DNA from: Robertmurraya siralis
GTDB taxonomy: Bacteria > Bacillota > Bacilli > Bacillales > Cytobacillaceae
Assembly: GCF_005502275.1 (NCBI RefSeq)
Contig: NZ_SWLZ01000003.1
Location: 124,001 to 188,000 of the forward strand
DNA: 64,000 nucleotides
Direction: 5' to 3'
Shown: piece by piece, positions 52,425-61,080 of the stretch
How positions within the stretch are numbered: position 1 is the stretch's first letter
How the letters are laid out: each line of letters starts with the position of its first letter
Translations under genes and position numbers: made by a program
The notes under the pieces: generated by a model
What the model was told of the DNA's origin: nothing
Databases searched by the model: none
Seen by the model: only the letters and a program-made list of their open reading frames with translations

Positions 52425-53900
52425 TTATAGTTGTTCTTTTAATAATTCAACTGCTTTTTGGATTTGCGTATCATTCTCGTTAATAAGCTCTCGCAACTTT
52501 TCCATAAGTCTTAAAGAAGTTTCACCTGTTAAAATTCCCGTTGCTTCCAATTGTTGTTCCTTTTGGAATTCGATTACGGCAGCTTCAGTCTTATCATCGA
52601 AGAAGCCATCTTCACGGCCTGGATCATATCCAAGTGCCTTTAACATCGACTGCGCAGATTTCACTTGAGCAGATGAACTAGAAAGCTGCAATTCATCATT
52701 CGGGTTTAAGATCGTCAATGTTGAATATTCAGGCAATGCCACTTCGTAGTCAGGACTGATCCCTTTTTCATGAATCCAGTTACCCTTTGGCGTTAACCAT
52801 TTCTCTGTAGTAAATTTAATGTTTGAACCATCGGCAAAGTCTTGTGCTCTTTGTACAGTTCCTTTCCCAAATGATTTTTCTCCGACTAACGGCACTTCTG
52901 CTGATTCACTAACTGCTGCTGCAAGAATTTCCGAAGCACTCGCACTTCCTTTATCAATGACGACAACTAATGGAACAGACGCGTTATTCTTATTATTTGA
53001 CTTTACCTGTTCAATATTGCCATCCCTGTCCTCAACTTGGAATAAAATATCTCCTTCCGGAACAAAAAGATTAGAAATAGCGATTGCTTGATCCAATAGT
53101 CCACCAGGGTTTTGTCGCAAATCTAAAACTAATCCCTTCATACCCTGATTTTGCAATTCGTTTAAAGTTTCAATCAATTCCTTTGATGTATTTTCAGAGA
53201 ATGATGTGATTTGGATTTTTGCAATTTCTTCATCAATCATTTCACCATATACTGTCTCAATCGGGATTGTATCACGGACAATTGTGATCATTAAATGATC
53301 TTCAATGCCAGGTCGCTCTATTTCTAACTCAACCTTTGAGCCCTTTTCTCCTCTAATTAGCATAACCGCCTCAGTAGAACTCATGCCTTGAATACTTTCC
53401 CCATCTACTGATAGAACCTTATCCTCTGGACGAATGCCAGCTTTTTCTGCTGGGGAGCCCTTCAAAGGTGAGACAATGACAATATTGCCATCCCGTTCTT
53501 GTATTTCAGCACCGATTCCTTCAAATGAGGAGGAAATACTTTGATGAAAGTTCGCCGCCTCCTCTTCATTCATATAATCAGAGTAAGGATCATCCAATGA
53601 TTCAACCATTCCGTTAATTGCACCATTTACTAATGTATTTTCATCCACTTCTTTATAGTAGCTTTTCTTTATCGTATCGAAAGCTGTATACAGCTTTTCA
53701 AATTCTTTTCTCTCACTTATCACCGGTACTGCCTTTTCATCACCAAAGGCAAGTGCAAATGTTGTAATACCTGCTGATAAAAACACAACGAAGAACAAGA
53801 GCATGACGAAATGAAACTTTTTCATCTGAATGAACCCCGAATGGGAATGGTTTTCATTCGACTCTTTATTCAATTCTTCATTTTCCAATATTGTCACCAC
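52425..53900 (-). CDS. ctpA: C-terminal processing serine peptidase (S41, CtpA type)
   Basis: About 491 aa from a GTG at 53900 (or ATG 53906 / GTG 53897) after TCTAAGGAA; the first 50 codons of the longer ORF are not likely translated. Residues 25-45 are a membrane anchor. A PDZ domain follows (GIGAEIQERDGNIVIVSPLKGSPAEKAGI near residue 110), then the S41 protease core with the Ser-Lys dyad in GSASASEILAAA near 335 and KSFGKGTVQ near 360. A peptidoglycan-binding-type domain (ALGYDPGREDGFFDDKTEAAV) ends the protein. By its position next to yodJ and deoD it corresponds to B. subtilis ctpA. Confidence 0.88.
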   Translation of the reverse strand: MVTILENEELNKESNENHSHSGFIQMKKFHFVMLLFFVVFLSAGITTFALAFGDEKAVPVISERKEFEKLYTAFDTIKKSYYKEVDENTLVNGAINGMVESLDDPYSDYMNEEEAANFHQSISSSFEGIGAEIQERDGNIVIVSPLKGSPAEKAGIRPEDKVLSVDGESIQGMSSTEAVMLIRGEKGSKVELEIERPGIEDHLMITIVRDTIPIETVYGEMIDEEIAKIQITSFSENTSKELIETLNELQNQGMKGLVLDLRQNPGGLLDQAIAISNLFVPEGDILFQVEDRDGNIEQVKSNNKNNASVPLVVVIDKGSASASEILAAAVSESAEVPLVGEKSFGKGTVQRAQDFADGSNIKFTTEKWLTPKGNWIHEKGISPDYEVALPEYSTLTILNPNDELQLSSSSAQVKSAQSMLKALGYDPGREDGFFDDKTEAAVIEFQKEQQLEATGILTGETSLRLMEKLRELINENDTQIQKAVELLKEQL

Positions 53901-54095
53901 TTTCATTTCCTTAGAATCCACGCGCCTAGGGCACTGCAACAGCTTAAAAAACCCTTTACTATCTAGCATAACATTTAAATCAATAAATTTACAAAGAAAA
54001 AAGTGGGTGAAATTAAAACGAACATTGTTTTTATTTTCCCCCTTTTCGATATTCAATTATTATATAAAGAAAATATGAACAAATTGTGACTTGAT

Positions 54096-54935
54096 TTAAA
54101 TTTTCTCGACAAGATTAAAATACTCTTCTAATGTTAAGCCTTTTTCAAACATGGCAGTGGCTACTTCAATTCCGACATAGCGAAAATGCCAAGGCTCATA
54201 TTGATAACCGGTTATTTCTTCTTTTCCTTTCGGGTATCGCAGTATAAAACCAAACTTATGTGCATTTTCAGCTAACCACTTGCCTTCCTTCGTTTCCTCA
54301 AATTTCTCAATTAACTCAAGGTTAATACTTCTACTTGATATATCCATCGCTAATCCAGTTTGATGTTCACTGGTCCCCGGTATTGCTACAACAGTTGCGG
54401 CAGCTTGTTCACCGACCTGATTTGCTTTTATGTCAAATAAATCGGCTTGACGATCATAAGAACGATAACCGGAAACGGCAAAAATCTCTATTTTAGCTTT
54501 TTCTGCTGCCTTAAACAATAACTCAAGATGTTCCGCTGCCTCTTTTCTCATATAACTTTTTTCAATGTCAATATCCCCAAAAGAAAAAGGCACCTTTGGT
54601 CGCACCAAGTCCTCTGGAGCATAATGATCCGGAAGAGCAAATTCTTTATTAACTAGAGCCATTATATTCAATGGATTTTGAATAACTAATTTCCCATCAA
54701 CCTCTTTGATCTCATTAAAAAATTGCGACTCCAGAGTTAGGCTTTCGGTTGTTGCCTCTTCTTCCTCTTTCTTCTCTCCTGCATTTTCTGCCATTTCTTC
54801 GTTCTCCTCAACTCGATGTCCCCCATCGCTTTGGTTCATAAACGGGATTTTATTGACGAGGGCATCAAATTGACTACAACCACTTATAAGTAGAATGCTG
54901 CATAACATGTATAAAGTTAATATATTTTTTTTCAT
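54096..54935 (-). CDS. yodJ: D-alanyl-D-alanine carboxypeptidase lipoprotein (VanY type, YodJ-like)
   Basis: 279 aa from the ATG at 54935 (GGTGGTTACT upstream). The lipobox SGC places the lipidated Cys near residue 20. An acidic Glu-rich linker (residues 40-60) precedes the VanY peptidase domain. The metal ligands are visible in YDRQADLFDIKA..., in GTSEHQTGLAMDI (the SxHxxGxAxD motif) and in EPWHFRYVG near the C-terminus. It trims peptidoglycan pentapeptides. It lies between ctpA and deoD, as in B. subtilis. Confidence 0.87.
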   Translation of the reverse strand: MKKNILTLYMLCSILLISGCSQFDALVNKIPFMNQSDGGHRVEENEEMAENAGEKKEEEEATTESLTLESQFFNEIKEVDGKLVIQNPLNIMALVNKEFALPDHYAPEDLVRPKVPFSFGDIDIEKSYMRKEAAEHLELLFKAAEKAKIEIFAVSGYRSYDRQADLFDIKANQVGEQAAATVVAIPGTSEHQTGLAMDISSRSINLELIEKFEETKEGKWLAENAHKFGFILRYPKGKEEITGYQYEPWHFRYVGIEVATAMFEKGLTLEEYFNLVEKI

Positions 54936-55010
54936 AGTAACCACCAATGCTTCAATGAATTAATTCTTCAAACTAAAGACAAATTTATTTTACATGATTG
55001 CTCGCTGAAT

Positions 55011-55047
55011 AAAAAGGCAGCTTCACACACAAACACAGTGAAGCTGC
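55011..55047 (-). terminator. Terminator of deoD
   Basis: GCAGCTTCAC (55017-55026) and GTGAAGCTGC (55038-55047) form a perfect 10-bp stem. On the minus strand it ends in five T residues, 22 nt after the deoD stop. Confidence 0.85.
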
Positions 55048-55068
55048 ATCTGAACTTCTTAGAAGGCT

Positions 55069-55770
55069 TTACTTTATTGCTGCTTCAAGAGAAACCTCAA
55101 TCATTTCGTTAAAGGTGGTTTGTCTCTCCTGAGCAGTTGTCTCCTCCCCAGTTAATAAATGATCACTAACAGTTAAAACGGAGAGTGCATTTCGGGCAAA
55201 TTTAGCCGCCAATGTATACAGTGCAGCTGTTTCCATTTCAATAGCAAGAATTTGATACTTGGCCCATTTTTCATGATCCGCATTATCATTGTAGAACATA
55301 TCTGCCGTAAATACATTGCCCACTTTAAGATTTAATCCCTTTTCAAGACCGACATCATATGCTTTTTTTAATAGCTCGAAATTCGCTGTTGGGGCATAAT
55401 CAATTCCACCAAACGTTATGCGATTCATTTGAGAATCAGTAGAAGCCGTCATGGCTAATATAACATCTCTCACTTTTACATCCTTTTGAATCGCTCCACA
55501 TGTACCAACTCTTATTAAGTTTTGTACATTATAGCTTTGCATCAGCTCATTAACATAAATGGAAATGGAAGGAACCCCCATGCCTGTTCCTTGTACAGAT
55601 ACGCGCTTACCTTTATATGTTCCAGTGTATCCAAACATATTACGCACTTCATTATAGCAAACAGGATTTTCTAAAAAAGTTTCCGCTATGTATTTTGCCC
55701 TTAACGGATCACCTGGTAATAAGACTGTCTCAGCAATTTCATTTTCCTTTGCACCAATATGTACGCTCAT
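55069..55770 (-). CDS. deoD: Purine nucleoside phosphorylase (DeoD type)
   Basis: 233 aa, with AGGAGGATTTTTC before the ATG. It splits purine (deoxy)nucleosides with phosphate to free base and pentose-1-phosphate in salvage. Trimeric-family motifs: [20 protein letters not shown] near residue 17, [14 protein letters not shown] near 60, RVGTCGAI near 87 (phosphate and base), and [16 protein letters not shown] near 175 (ribose). Monocistronic with its own terminator. Confidence 0.96.
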   Translation of the reverse strand: MSVHIGAKENEIAETVLLPGDPLRAKYIAETFLENPVCYNEVRNMFGYTGTYKGKRVSVQGTGMGVPSISIYVNELMQSYNVQNLIRVGTCGAIQKDVKVRDVILAMTASTDSQMNRITFGGIDYAPTANFELLKKAYDVGLEKGLNLKVGNVFTADMFYNDNADHEKWAKYQILAIEMETAALYTLAAKFARNALSVLTVSDHLLTGEETTAQERQTTFNEMIEVSLEAAIK

Positions 55771-55938
55771 GAAAAATCCTCCTTAACCTTTATGAAAAAT
55801 AAGTATAACATGTACACCAGCTTTCTTGTCCTATTATAGCGTTAATTTTATTGTTTGTAGAGTCATGATTTTTCAATACGAATGATTCAATTTTGATTGG
55901 GGAAAAATAAGACGAATGTTATAAAGGAGGAATGCTTC

Positions 55939-56067
55939 TTGCCTAAAGAAAAAATGAGTAAAAAGCTTGAGCAAGCCGTTCAGCATGCAAATGAAACAAA
56001 TCCGTCCTCGAGATCAAATACAGAGCCTCATACATCCTTAACAATTAAAAAACAGCATAAAAAATAA
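55939..56067 (+). CDS. Small hydrophilic protein (42 aa)
   Basis: TTG at 55939 after AAAGGAGG. The peptide starts PKEKMSKKLEQAVQHANETN and is hydrophilic, ending in Lys/His-rich residues. It resembles small acid-soluble spore proteins in size, charge and position but not clearly in sequence. It is 16 nt upstream of another 42-aa gene, so the two are probably co-expressed. Confidence 0.5.
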   Translation: MPKEKMSKKLEQAVQHANETNPSSRSNTEPHTSLTIKKQHKK

Positions 56068-56083
56068 GCCGAAGGAGGCTATC

Positions 56084-56212
56084 ATGGGTAAAAAACATAG
56101 AAGTCGCATTAATCAACCGAAAAAGAACAATCATATTCCCGCTGAGCAGATCGTTGCTGAACAAGAAGCGCATGAGAAGGAATATCGAGCAAAAGATCGA
56201 AAAAATACTTAA
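56084..56212 (+). CDS. Small basic protein (42 aa)
   Basis: ATG with GAAGGAGGC upstream. The peptide is MGKKHRSRINQPKKNNHIPA, then a helix ending EKEYRAKDRKNT. Basic N-terminus, acidic-basic helical C-terminus. No family name; its composition is like small spore-core or coat proteins of Bacillus. It is second in a two-gene unit with the upstream gene. Confidence 0.5.
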   Translation: MGKKHRSRINQPKKNNHIPAEQIVAEQEAHEKEYRAKDRKNT

Positions 56213-56254
56213 TGATTAAAAACTTCCTTTTGTATTTCTCACCTTGAATGTAAA

Positions 56255-56289
56255 ATGAGAAAGGACTGTTTTTAACAGCCCTTTCTCAT
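56255..56289. terminator. Terminator between small ORFs and YozD
   Basis: ATGAGAAAGGACTGTT (56255-56270) and AACAGCCCTTTCTCAT (56274-56289) form a 16-bp stem with one mismatch, between convergent genes. It follows the small basic gene and precedes the stop of the YozD-like gene. Confidence 0.75.
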
Positions 56290-56324
56290 TTATTGCATAT
56301 TTTTTCGTCAGATCATTTCCTCAC

Positions 56325-56498
56325 TCATATGTCTTCTACTTCTTCATCAATAATGCATTTAGCTAACAAATATTCAAAAGTAATATCTGCAAGCTCTTCC
56401 ACTTCTCCATCCGAAGGAGCGTATCCTCTCCTTAGTAATTCTTGGAAGAAAAACTCTGCAATTTCATCAGTATCAATAAATACTTCAATTTCCTTCAC
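56325..56498 (-). CDS. yozD: YozD-like protein
   Basis: 57 aa from the GTG at 56498 (GGGGGCGA upstream). The sequence KEIEVFIDTDEIAEFFFQEL and RRGYAPSDGEVEELADITFEYLL matches the small YozD family of Bacillus. Function unknown. It sits in the position expected from the B. subtilis yodL-yozD-yodN order. The longer open frame upstream has no ribosome binding site. Confidence 0.65.
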   Translation of the reverse strand: MKEIEVFIDTDEIAEFFFQELLRRGYAPSDGEVEELADITFEYLLAKCIIDEEVEDI

Positions 56499-56651
56499 AG
56501 AATCGCCCCCTTTGTACAAAATGTATGATGACAATATCCCTTTCATTCTTATTTAACTAGAATTTTCCGTATGTCTACAACCTTCCTCTTTAATTCTTGG
56601 TCATATTTCTATATTGGACAAGCATAGAATGAAAAAAAGGAGGCTTTTAAA

Positions 56652-56810
56652 ATGATGAATATTTCAAAAGCATTTGAGACGTGGAGAAAAGATTTGAATG
56701 AGGACAACAGCTTGACATTGCGCTTTTTTGCAAAAATAACCTCATGGCAATTTAAATTTACTTTGTTGTTAGGTATACCTATTCTCTTAAATTTATTATT
56801 CTTTCTTTAA
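56652..56810 (+). CDS. Small amphipathic/membrane peptide
   Basis: 52 aa, with AAAGGAGGCTTTTAAA before the ATG. An N-terminal helical soluble half (NISKAFETWRKDLNEDNS) is followed by two hydrophobic stretches (FFAKITSWQFKFTLLLGIPI and LLNLLFFL). It could be a membrane peptide; function unknown. It stops 12 nt before the convergent YodN-like stop codon. Confidence 0.45.
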   Translation: MMNISKAFETWRKDLNEDNSLTLRFFAKITSWQFKFTLLLGIPILLNLLFFL

Positions 56811-56822
56811 GTGTGATCGTGG

Positions 56823-57515
56823 CTATTGATGAAGCGAGCGGGAATTCCCTACAATTAGCTTCAGTTTTCGCACTACCATTCTCATTATTTGCTTGTATTC
56901 CTCGTCTTGAAAGAACTCATAGAGTAGCAGATAATCATTATAAATATCCAACAATGCATCAATCAGTTGACTTCGCTCTTTTCGCTCTTCAAGAAACTGT
57001 TTTTCTGCCTTTCGATATAATGATGTTGTACTTTGTGACTCTAATGGTTTCTTTTTATTGGCGAAAAATAAAAGACCCGACTTTTGAATGAACATCTCTG
57101 CGTTTTCTGCATCAGCCACTAAGGTCAATTCTTCATCACCCGCTTCAAGCCATTCTCCATCTTTTATTCTTGCCAGCTCATAAATTACATCTTCCCATGC
57201 ATCTTCTTTATATCTCCAAATCTCCGTTCTGAAACCAACTATTTTAAACAAATCAGAACCGTATCCTTTAACTTGGACAAGATCTCCAATGAAATAGCGA
57301 TACTCGATATCAATTCGCTCTTTTTCAGTAATGTTGCCTTCATATTCGGATAAATTTTGGAGACTGGATTCCATAAACAAACCTTCACTCCCGTTTATTC
57401 CATAAACATGCATACCATCAAGCCATTTAACATCTGTCACCTTTCCAACCGTACCGTAAATCGTGATCACGACTGTATCACCGACCTTAAATTTTGGTTT
57501 TTTCTTTTCTTTCAT
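56823..57515 (-). CDS. YodN-like conserved protein
   Basis: 230 aa from the ATG at 57515 (GGGAGATGGAGGCA upstream; two earlier in-frame ATGs lie inside or before that site). Two similar segments of about 45 residues recur: KFKVGDTVVITIYGTVGKVTDVKWLDGMHVYGI and YFIGDLVQVKGYGSDLFKIVGF, resembling KOW/SH3-like RNA-binding beta barrels. The C-terminal third is helical. Position between YozD and YozE genes fits B. subtilis yodN. Function unknown. Confidence 0.6.
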   Translation of the reverse strand: MKEKKKPKFKVGDTVVITIYGTVGKVTDVKWLDGMHVYGINGSEGLFMESSLQNLSEYEGNITEKERIDIEYRYFIGDLVQVKGYGSDLFKIVGFRTEIWRYKEDAWEDVIYELARIKDGEWLEAGDEELTLVADAENAEMFIQKSGLLFFANKKKPLESQSTTSLYRKAEKQFLEERKERSQLIDALLDIYNDYLLLYEFFQDEEYKQIMRMVVRKLKLIVGNSRSLHQ

Positions 57516-57677
57516 TGCCTCCATCTCCCACATGATGAGTCGTGAATTAGTTACGGTATTATATGCTCAATAAAAGCAAACCGTACTTTAGGTAAATATC
57601 ATAAGAATCAATAATTCCCCCGATTTTTTTAAAAAAAAGCAGGATAATTAATTATTTTAAAGAATATATATATAGAA

Positions 57678-57695
57678 TGTATACAAATGTATACA
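57678..57695. promoter_or_regulatory. Tandem palindromes TGTATACA (operator-like)
   Basis: TGTATACAAATGTATACA: two copies of the perfect palindrome TGTATACA separated by AA, about 25 nt before the gene at 57719. Such a double palindrome suggests a repressor operator or a sporulation promoter element. Confidence 0.45.
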
Positions 57696-57718
57696 TATTA
57701 TAAAGGAGGTTTTCATTT

Positions 57719-58129
57719 ATGGAACAAGATTTTCGTAAAAAAACATTTCGTGGAGCAAAAATTGAAGACATTATTTCAGAATTAGAGAAATTAAGTAGTT
57801 TATGTGATGAAAAATCACGAAATAGCGAGGAATTAACTAGACAACGTTTTTATGAAGGAATGGCTATAGCCTATACGACGGTCGCAGTAAAAATGAAAAA
57901 TGATTTTGATTATATTGAACCTAAATTAATTGACGAGCTTTATAACGCTTTAGAAAAAACCTCAATGCCCAATAGCAGTAGTGATTTGTCCCATATAGAC
58001 AATTGTTCATTCTGTGGAAGAAGTAAGCAAGAGGTAGGAGAGTTAGCCCTTGGCCCTGGAGTATCCATCTGTAAAGAATGTTTAGAATTTGGTTCAGAAG
58101 TAATCAATTCTCCTTCTGTCGACGGCTGA
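57719..58129 (+). CDS. ClpX-type zinc-finger protein
   Basis: 136 aa, ATG after TAAAGGAGG. The first 90 residues are helical; the C-terminal 45 hold CSFCGRSKQEVGELALGPGVSICKEC, the C4 zinc-finger of the ClpX N-terminal domain type, with four cysteines. This domain binds substrates or partners in ClpX, so the protein may deliver or compete for ClpXP. No such adaptor is known to me by this sequence. It ends at a strong bidirectional terminator. Confidence 0.75.
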   Translation: MEQDFRKKTFRGAKIEDIISELEKLSSLCDEKSRNSEELTRQRFYEGMAIAYTTVAVKMKNDFDYIEPKLIDELYNALEKTSMPNSSSDLSHIDNCSFCGRSKQEVGELALGPGVSICKECLEFGSEVINSPSVDG

Positions 58130-58169
58130 AAAATAAGGAACCAGCTTTAAGCTGGTTCCTTATTTTTCA
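58127..58169. terminator. Bidirectional terminator
   Basis: Two perfect 21-nt complementary arms (58127-58147 and 58149-58169) begin inside the stop codon of the zinc-finger gene and face the convergent YozE-like gene. The inner few bases form the loop. Confidence 0.88.
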
Positions 58170-58181
58170 GCATATATTATC

Positions 58182-58406
58182 TCATCTCTTTTCAGTAGAA
58201 AGGTAAATCTCCCATGCCTCATCAAATACAACCATGCTTGTTAAATAATGACCGTTTAACTCTAAATAATTACTTAATTCATCGTAATCCTCACTGTTTT
58301 TAGGAAAACTATGATCTTCATATGCAGCATTGGCGAAAAGGTTGATGTCATTTTGCGGCTTCGGATGACGATATTTCATTAAAAAATGATAGAACGATTT
58401 CAACAT
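58182..58406 (-). CDS. yozE: YozE-family SAM-like protein
   Basis: 74 aa from the ATG at 58406 (AAGGAGATAGC upstream; TTG codons one before and one after are alternatives). KSFYHFLMKYRHPKPQNDINLFANAAYEDHSFPK matches the B. subtilis YozE family, a small helical (SAM-like) fold of unknown role. Gene order here (YodN, then YozE, YokU, KamA) matches B. subtilis. Confidence 0.8.
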   Translation of the reverse strand: MLKSFYHFLMKYRHPKPQNDINLFANAAYEDHSFPKNSEDYDELSNYLELNGHYLTSMVVFDEAWEIYLSTEKR

Positions 58407-58751
58407 CAATTTGCTATCTCCTTTTTTGCTTCAATTTTGTCTATTACTATAGCTAATTACAAGCAATTCGTCCATAAAAAAGGAGCAGTTAGAAAATGAC
58501 CAAACATACACTTAAACGCAGGGGAATTAACAGAGCTTTCACATTAAAAGAAAGGAGCTCATTTTGGCCTTCCAACCAGAATGAGATCGCAGCTTCAACA
58601 TATGGTTTAATTCGTTCTGCACTGTAATGAACGAGCATGGAATTGTTGCGATGCTAAAGCATGACAAAGTTAAATTTGTTGATTAAGATCACATAATTGT
58701 TTTGCATAAAGGCAAAAATTATAGAAACTAAAATATTGGAGATTGCCTTTT
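58407..58751. other. Gap with one weak small ORF
   Basis: A plus-strand frame at 58496-58627 (43 codons, MTKHTLKRRGINRA at its start) has AAAAAAGGAGC at a fair distance before its ATG. Its sequence is not recognised. The rest is noncoding and includes the promoter region of the membrane gene at 58752. Confidence 0.35.
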
Positions 58752-59096
58752 ATGTTGTTACTTGCTCTCTTGTTAATGACAAGCGGATTACTAATTATTA
58801 ATGCTGTTTACGCTTACCATACGAAGCACATCGACTCACATTTCTTATCTACTTTACTATATTATCTAAAAATATTTCCCCTCTTCCTTTCCGCAAGCAT
58901 GATGATAGGGTATGGTGTTAAATTTCTAACAAAAACCGTTAATAACCTAAGCTTTTCCCTTATCGTTTCTAAAGGGTTGGAAGTCTTGGTCAGCGTCGCC
59001 ATTGGTTACATATTTTTAAAAGAGGTTCCTAGTTGGCGTACTGCAGTTGGTTTAAGCGTCATATTATTTGGTTTTTGGATTTTAAAAGGAAAATAA
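58752..59096 (+). CDS. Small four-helix membrane protein (DMT/SMR-like)
   Basis: 114 aa from the ATG at 58752, ten nt after GGAG; an earlier TTG is too near. Four membrane segments in the size class of half-EamA or small multidrug resistance transporters; the final segments (SKGLEVLVSVAIGYIFLKEVPSWRTAVGLSVILFGFW) match the EamA pattern of a helix, FLxE, WxxxxG. Substrate unknown. Monocistronic. Confidence 0.6.
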   Translation: MLLLALLLMTSGLLIINAVYAYHTKHIDSHFLSTLLYYLKIFPLFLSASMMIGYGVKFLTKTVNNLSFSLIVSKGLEVLVSVAIGYIFLKEVPSWRTAVGLSVILFGFWILKGK

Positions 59097-59283
59097 AAAC
59101 TTTAACGTTGATTCCTGCTCTTACACTTACTTTGCAAGAGCGTTGATCCTAGCCACACTGACGCTCCTGGCTCATAAGTCAAGCGAAATAGGCTTTGTGG
59201 TAGCATTACTGCTGTTTCACTTTACTTCTTAAAAGAAGGAGAAGGGAGGATGGATAAACATACAACAGCATACTATAATAATG

Positions 59284-59307
59284 ATGGCACCCATTTCTGA
59301 GTGCCAT
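59284..59307. terminator. Weak hairpin after yokU
   Basis: ATGGCAC (59284-59290) and GTGCCAT (59301-59307) form a 7-bp stem 20 nt past the yokU stop. T-tract quality on the minus strand is poor. Confidence 0.4.
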
Positions 59308-59326
59308 AACAAGTCAAGAACATATA

Positions 59327-59608
59327 TTAAGAAGTGAAGTCAAAGTAATTCTTTTTTAATAACCTTGGTTTTTCCATTAAATCTTTAAAAGTGATAATAT
59401 CCTCTAAGTTCTTTGTATTAATTAAATAGAGTTGATCTTCTATTTCCTTCACTACCGATTCATCCTGATAGACCATTCCACAAGCTCGACAAACGATAGT
59501 CGGTGTTTTCCTTATTTCAATAGCCTTCGTTCCATCTGGCAATTCCCAATAAACTGATTGCTCATCTGTACGAACTTCATTGCTTTCACACCAAGCACAA
59601 TTTCCCAC
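59327..59608 (-). CDS. yokU: YokU-family zinc-ribbon protein
   Basis: 93 aa, GTG start after AAAGGAGGC. Two CxxC pairs (CAWCESNE near residue 4 and CRACGMVY near 38) form a zinc ribbon; the C-terminal half is helical. It is 4 nt downstream of ablA on the same transcript. In B. subtilis yokU is likewise beside kamA. The role is unknown, but co-expression with lysine aminomutase is consistent. Confidence 0.8.
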   Translation of the reverse strand: MGNCAWCESNEVRTDEQSVYWELPDGTKAIEIRKTPTIVCRACGMVYQDESVVKEIEDQLYLINTKNLEDIITFKDLMEKPRLLKKNYFDFTS

Positions 59609-59612
59609 GATG

Positions 59613-61028
59613 CTATGCCTCCTTTGTTTCTACATCCACTTTCTGATATTTATCCTGCTGCGCACGGTACTTTTTCTCCTTTAATAAATCGCGTTTTTCC
59701 CTCTGATTCTTTAGTGAAGCATGTGTGGGATCACTTTCATACTGTTCACGACGGTGCAATCTTTCAATCCCTTCTGGTATAAGGTTAAATTGTTGATCAT
59801 TCATTAAGGCAGAGACTCCAATATTTGACCTTTTTTCCTCCATTTCTGGATAAATCTCTTTAAAATATTCTTCAGCCGTGCCTGGAGTATAGGACTCTGG
59901 TTCAGGGTAGGTTGTTATAACTCCTTCAAAGTTTCGAAGTACAACCTTATTTGCACTTTGTGAAATTAAATAATTGGGCTGAAGCGAAATCTTTCCACCA
60001 CCCCCGGGAGCATCAACGACAAAGGTCGGAACTGCATAGCCCGATGTATGTCCTCTTAAGCCTTCAATAATTTCTAACCCCTTTGAAATTGGAGCTCTGA
60101 AATGGCCAATTCCTTCTGATAAATCACATTGATAAATATAATACGGACGAACGCGAATCTTCACTAAATCGTGCATTAATTTTTTCATGATTGGAACACT
60201 GTCATTGATTCCAGCTAAAATCACAGATTGATTTCCAACTGGCACACCTGCATTGGCGAGCATTTCGCATGCACGCTTAGAATCTTCCGTTATTTCAATC
60301 GATGTGTTGAAATGAGTGTTCAACCAAATCGGATGATACTTTTTTAAAATATTGCATAAGTTTTCCGTAATTCGCTGAGGAAAAACGACTGGAGCTCGAG
60401 TTCCAATCCGGATAATCTCCACATGATCAATGTCACGCAAATTCTTCAAAATATATTCTAAAATCGTATCGTTAATAAGGAGTCCATCACCGCCAGAAAT
60501 AAGGACATCTCTCACCTCAGTATTATTGCGGATATAATTGATGGCATTGTCAAGCTGCTTCTTTGGAACGCCCATCCCAATTTGTCCGGAGAATCTTCGT
60601 CTCGTACAGTAGCGGCAATACATCGAACATTGATTCGTAACAAGAAAAAGAACGCGATCTGGATATCTGTGTGTTAATCCTGGTACTGGAGAATCTTCAT
60701 CTTCATGGAGCGGATCCTCTAAATCATATTTCGTCTTATAGATTTCTTTTGAAACTGGTACTGATTGCATGCGAATGGGACAACGAGGATCATCGGGATT
60801 CATCAATGATGCATAATAAGGGGTAATATTTAAGGGAATGGTTTTTGTAGAGATCTTTACTCCCTCTTCTTCTTCCGGTGTTAATTGAATCACCTTTTTT
60901 AAATCGTCTAGCGTTCGAATTGTATTCGTTAATTGCCACAACCAATCATTCCACTGCTCTTCGGAGACATCCCTCCAAAGCTCTATATCCTGCCAATGCC
61001 TTTTCGGCTTATACAATTCATGCTTCAC
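59613..61028 (-). CDS. ablA: L-lysine 2,3-aminomutase (AblA/KamA)
   Basis: 471 aa, GTG start after GGGGGAAAAA. A radical SAM, PLP-dependent enzyme converting L-lysine to L-beta-lysine. The radical SAM cluster motif is CSMYCRYC near residue 130. Downstream are the RRRF, ISGGDGLLIND and the PLP-lysine segment PTFVVDAPGGGGKISL near 335. The sigma-54-type promoter at 61065-61080 lies just before it. With ablB it makes N-epsilon-acetyl-beta-lysine, an osmolyte or lysine-catabolic intermediate. Confidence 0.95.
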   Translation of the reverse strand: MKHELYKPKRHWQDIELWRDVSEEQWNDWLWQLTNTIRTLDDLKKVIQLTPEEEEGVKISTKTIPLNITPYYASLMNPDDPRCPIRMQSVPVSKEIYKTKYDLEDPLHEDEDSPVPGLTHRYPDRVLFLVTNQCSMYCRYCTRRRFSGQIGMGVPKKQLDNAINYIRNNTEVRDVLISGGDGLLINDTILEYILKNLRDIDHVEIIRIGTRAPVVFPQRITENLCNILKKYHPIWLNTHFNTSIEITEDSKRACEMLANAGVPVGNQSVILAGINDSVPIMKKLMHDLVKIRVRPYYIYQCDLSEGIGHFRAPISKGLEIIEGLRGHTSGYAVPTFVVDAPGGGGKISLQPNYLISQSANKVVLRNFEGVITTYPEPESYTPGTAEEYFKEIYPEMEEKRSNIGVSALMNDQQFNLIPEGIERLHRREQYESDPTHASLKNQREKRDLLKEKKYRAQQDKYQKVDVETKEA

Positions 61029-61064
61029 ACTTTTTCCCCCTTAAATCATATTTATTATAATTTA

Positions 61065-61080
61065 TGCAATATTCATGCCA
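61065..61080 (-). promoter_or_regulatory. Sigma-54 (-24/-12) promoter of ablA-yokU
   Basis: On the minus strand TGGCAT (61075-61080), five nt, TTGCA (61065-61069). The invariant GG and GC are correctly spaced and flanking T/A match the TTGGCAT-N5-TTGCATA form. It is about 37 nt before the ablA start codon. The sigma-54 activator gene at 61347-62750 is directly upstream. Confidence 0.82.

Noticed and set aside
58496-58627. 43-codon frame with a GGAG upstream
   Set aside because: Kept only as a note in the gap entry because the ribosome binding site distance is long and the content is not recognised.
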